Source: CAXGUU01 sp964012875
Lineage (GTDB): Bacteria > Pseudomonadota > Gammaproteobacteria > Ga0077536
Direction of reading: 5' to 3'
DNA: 6,193 bases
NCBI GenBank assembly: GCA_964012875.1
Contig: CAXGUU010000202.1
Span: 1 to 6,193, forward strand
In this document: piece after piece, positions 5,612 to 6,193 of the stretch
How positions within the stretch are numbered: the stretch's first letter is position 1
Layout: each line of letters begins with the position of its first letter
Notes under the pieces: generated by a model
Told to the model about the DNA's origin: nothing
Database searches by the model: none
What the model saw: the letters and a program-made list of their open reading frames with translations, nothing else
Made by a program: the position numbers and the translations under genes

Positions 5612-6193
5612 CTAGTGCGGTTCGGCCGGTAAATGTCCCCAGCTGGAACCGTCGGTGTGCAGTTGCACTGTCCAGGTTTCGTCGTCGATTTCTATGCCAC
5701 CCCAGCCAAATTCGACATCAAATCCCGAGGGCGTTTTCATGTAAAAAGAAAACATTTTGTCGTTGGTGTGACGGCCAAGGCTAAGGTCGATCGGCACATT
5801 CTCGCGTTGGCACAAGTAATAGGTGTCGCCGACATCGTCGAGTGTGTTTAACTGCAGCATGAAGTGGTGCATGCGCTTCGGCATTTCACCTTGCCAAAAA
5901 GCGAGTGAATGGTGGCGTGGGTTGCAGTGCATGAAGGCAATGTTCATGTGCGATTCAACACCGCGTTCGGGTTGCGGGCGGATCCAATCGCTCATGCGTA
6001 ATCCAATCACGTCGCGATAAAACGCGAGCGTGTCGTCGAGATTATTGACCGCCATCACCACGTGCCCGAGGCCTTGTTCGCCGGCGCGAAAGCCAGACAA
6101 CGGACGCGTCGGTTGAAATGGATTTGCGCGGTCGATTAACGGGCCGCAATAAGCTTCAGACGCAACGCCGCTGGGGTCTTCAAATTCGATTAG
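5612..6193 (-). CDS. Type I extradiol ring-cleavage dioxygenase (BphC-like, VOC superfamily), 5' part outside window
   Basis: The frame is open to the right edge, giving 193 visible residues; about 100 N-terminal residues are missing against the usual 290-300. The visible start, LIEFEDPSGVASEAYCGPL, is the end of the N-terminal domain. The catalytic C-terminal domain follows with all expected residues: the first Fe(II) ligand His in QGLGHVVMAV, the acid-base His in NPRHHSLAF, the second ligand His in RMHHFMLQ, the substrate-binding His in GRHTND and Tyr in FYMKTPSGF, and the third ligand Glu in FDVEFGWG. The enzyme cleaves a catechol next to its two hydroxyls (meta cleavage), as 2,3-dihydroxybiphenyl 1,2-dioxygenase does. 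It is the first visible gene of the minus-strand operon and ends 45 bp before the alpha-subunit gene. An in-frame TTG at 6100 lies between the two domains and is not the true start. The substrate is a bicyclic or substituted catechol by family analogy only. Confidence 0.9.
   Translation of the reverse strand, partial: LIEFEDPSGVASEAYCGPLIDRANPFQPTRPLSGFRAGEQGLGHVVMAVNNLDDTLAFYRDVIGLRMSDWIRPQPERGVESHMNIAFMHCNPRHHSLAFWQGEMPKRMHHFMLQLNTLDDVGDTYYLCQRENVPIDLSLGRHTNDKMFSFYMKTPSGFDVEFGWGGIEIDDETWTVQLHTDGSSWGHLPAEPH

Overview
The window looks like a catabolic (accessory) region from a Proteobacterium, most likely an uncultured gammaproteobacterium. This assignment is inferred from moderate GC, dense same-strand operon packing, and an intergenic GGGGACAGACCAC inverted repeat of a type I associate with gammaproteobacterial genomes. 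No marker gene fixes the taxon.

Layout. Bases 1-758 (+) encode a citrate synthase/citryl-CoA lyase-like protein whose start codon is cut by one base at the left edge. Bases 759-864 are a convergent intergenic gap filled by a repeat element: three short direct repeats followed by a 13-bp perfect inverted repeat around a 38-nt loop. From 865 to the right edge, six genes lie on the minus strand, tightly spaced. In transcription order they are: a type I extradiol ring-cleavage dioxygenase (5' part outside the window), the alpha subunit and then the beta subunit of a biphenyl/toluene-type Rieske ring-hydroxylating dioxygenase, an SDR dehydrogenase, a divergent DHDPS-family lyase/aldolase, and an ornithine cyclodeaminase/mu-crystallin-family oxidoreductase.

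How they fit together. The first four genes form the classic upper aromatic pathway: dioxygenation to a cis-dihydrodiol, NAD-dependent rearomatisation to a catechol, then meta cleavage. The last two genes are not the usual hydrolase/hydratase/aldolase set of a biphenyl-type pathway. A DHDPS-family enzyme could release pyruvate from the ring-cleavage product, as the hydratase-aldolases of naphthalene and phenanthrene degradation do. An OCD-family reductase could then act on a keto acid or imine. That coupling is inference. No ferredoxin or ferredoxin reductase for the Rieske oxygenase is visible, nor any regulator or transport gene.

The points most worth a second look are the non-canonical active sites. 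The citrate-synthase-like protein appears to lack both catalytic histidines, and the DHDPS-like protein has its Schiff-base lysine but phenylalanine at the usual tyrosine position. The unusual gene pair at the end of the ring-cleavage operon and the repeat element between the converging genes are also notable. I found no RNA genes, CRISPR arrays, insertion-sequence genes or phage genes.
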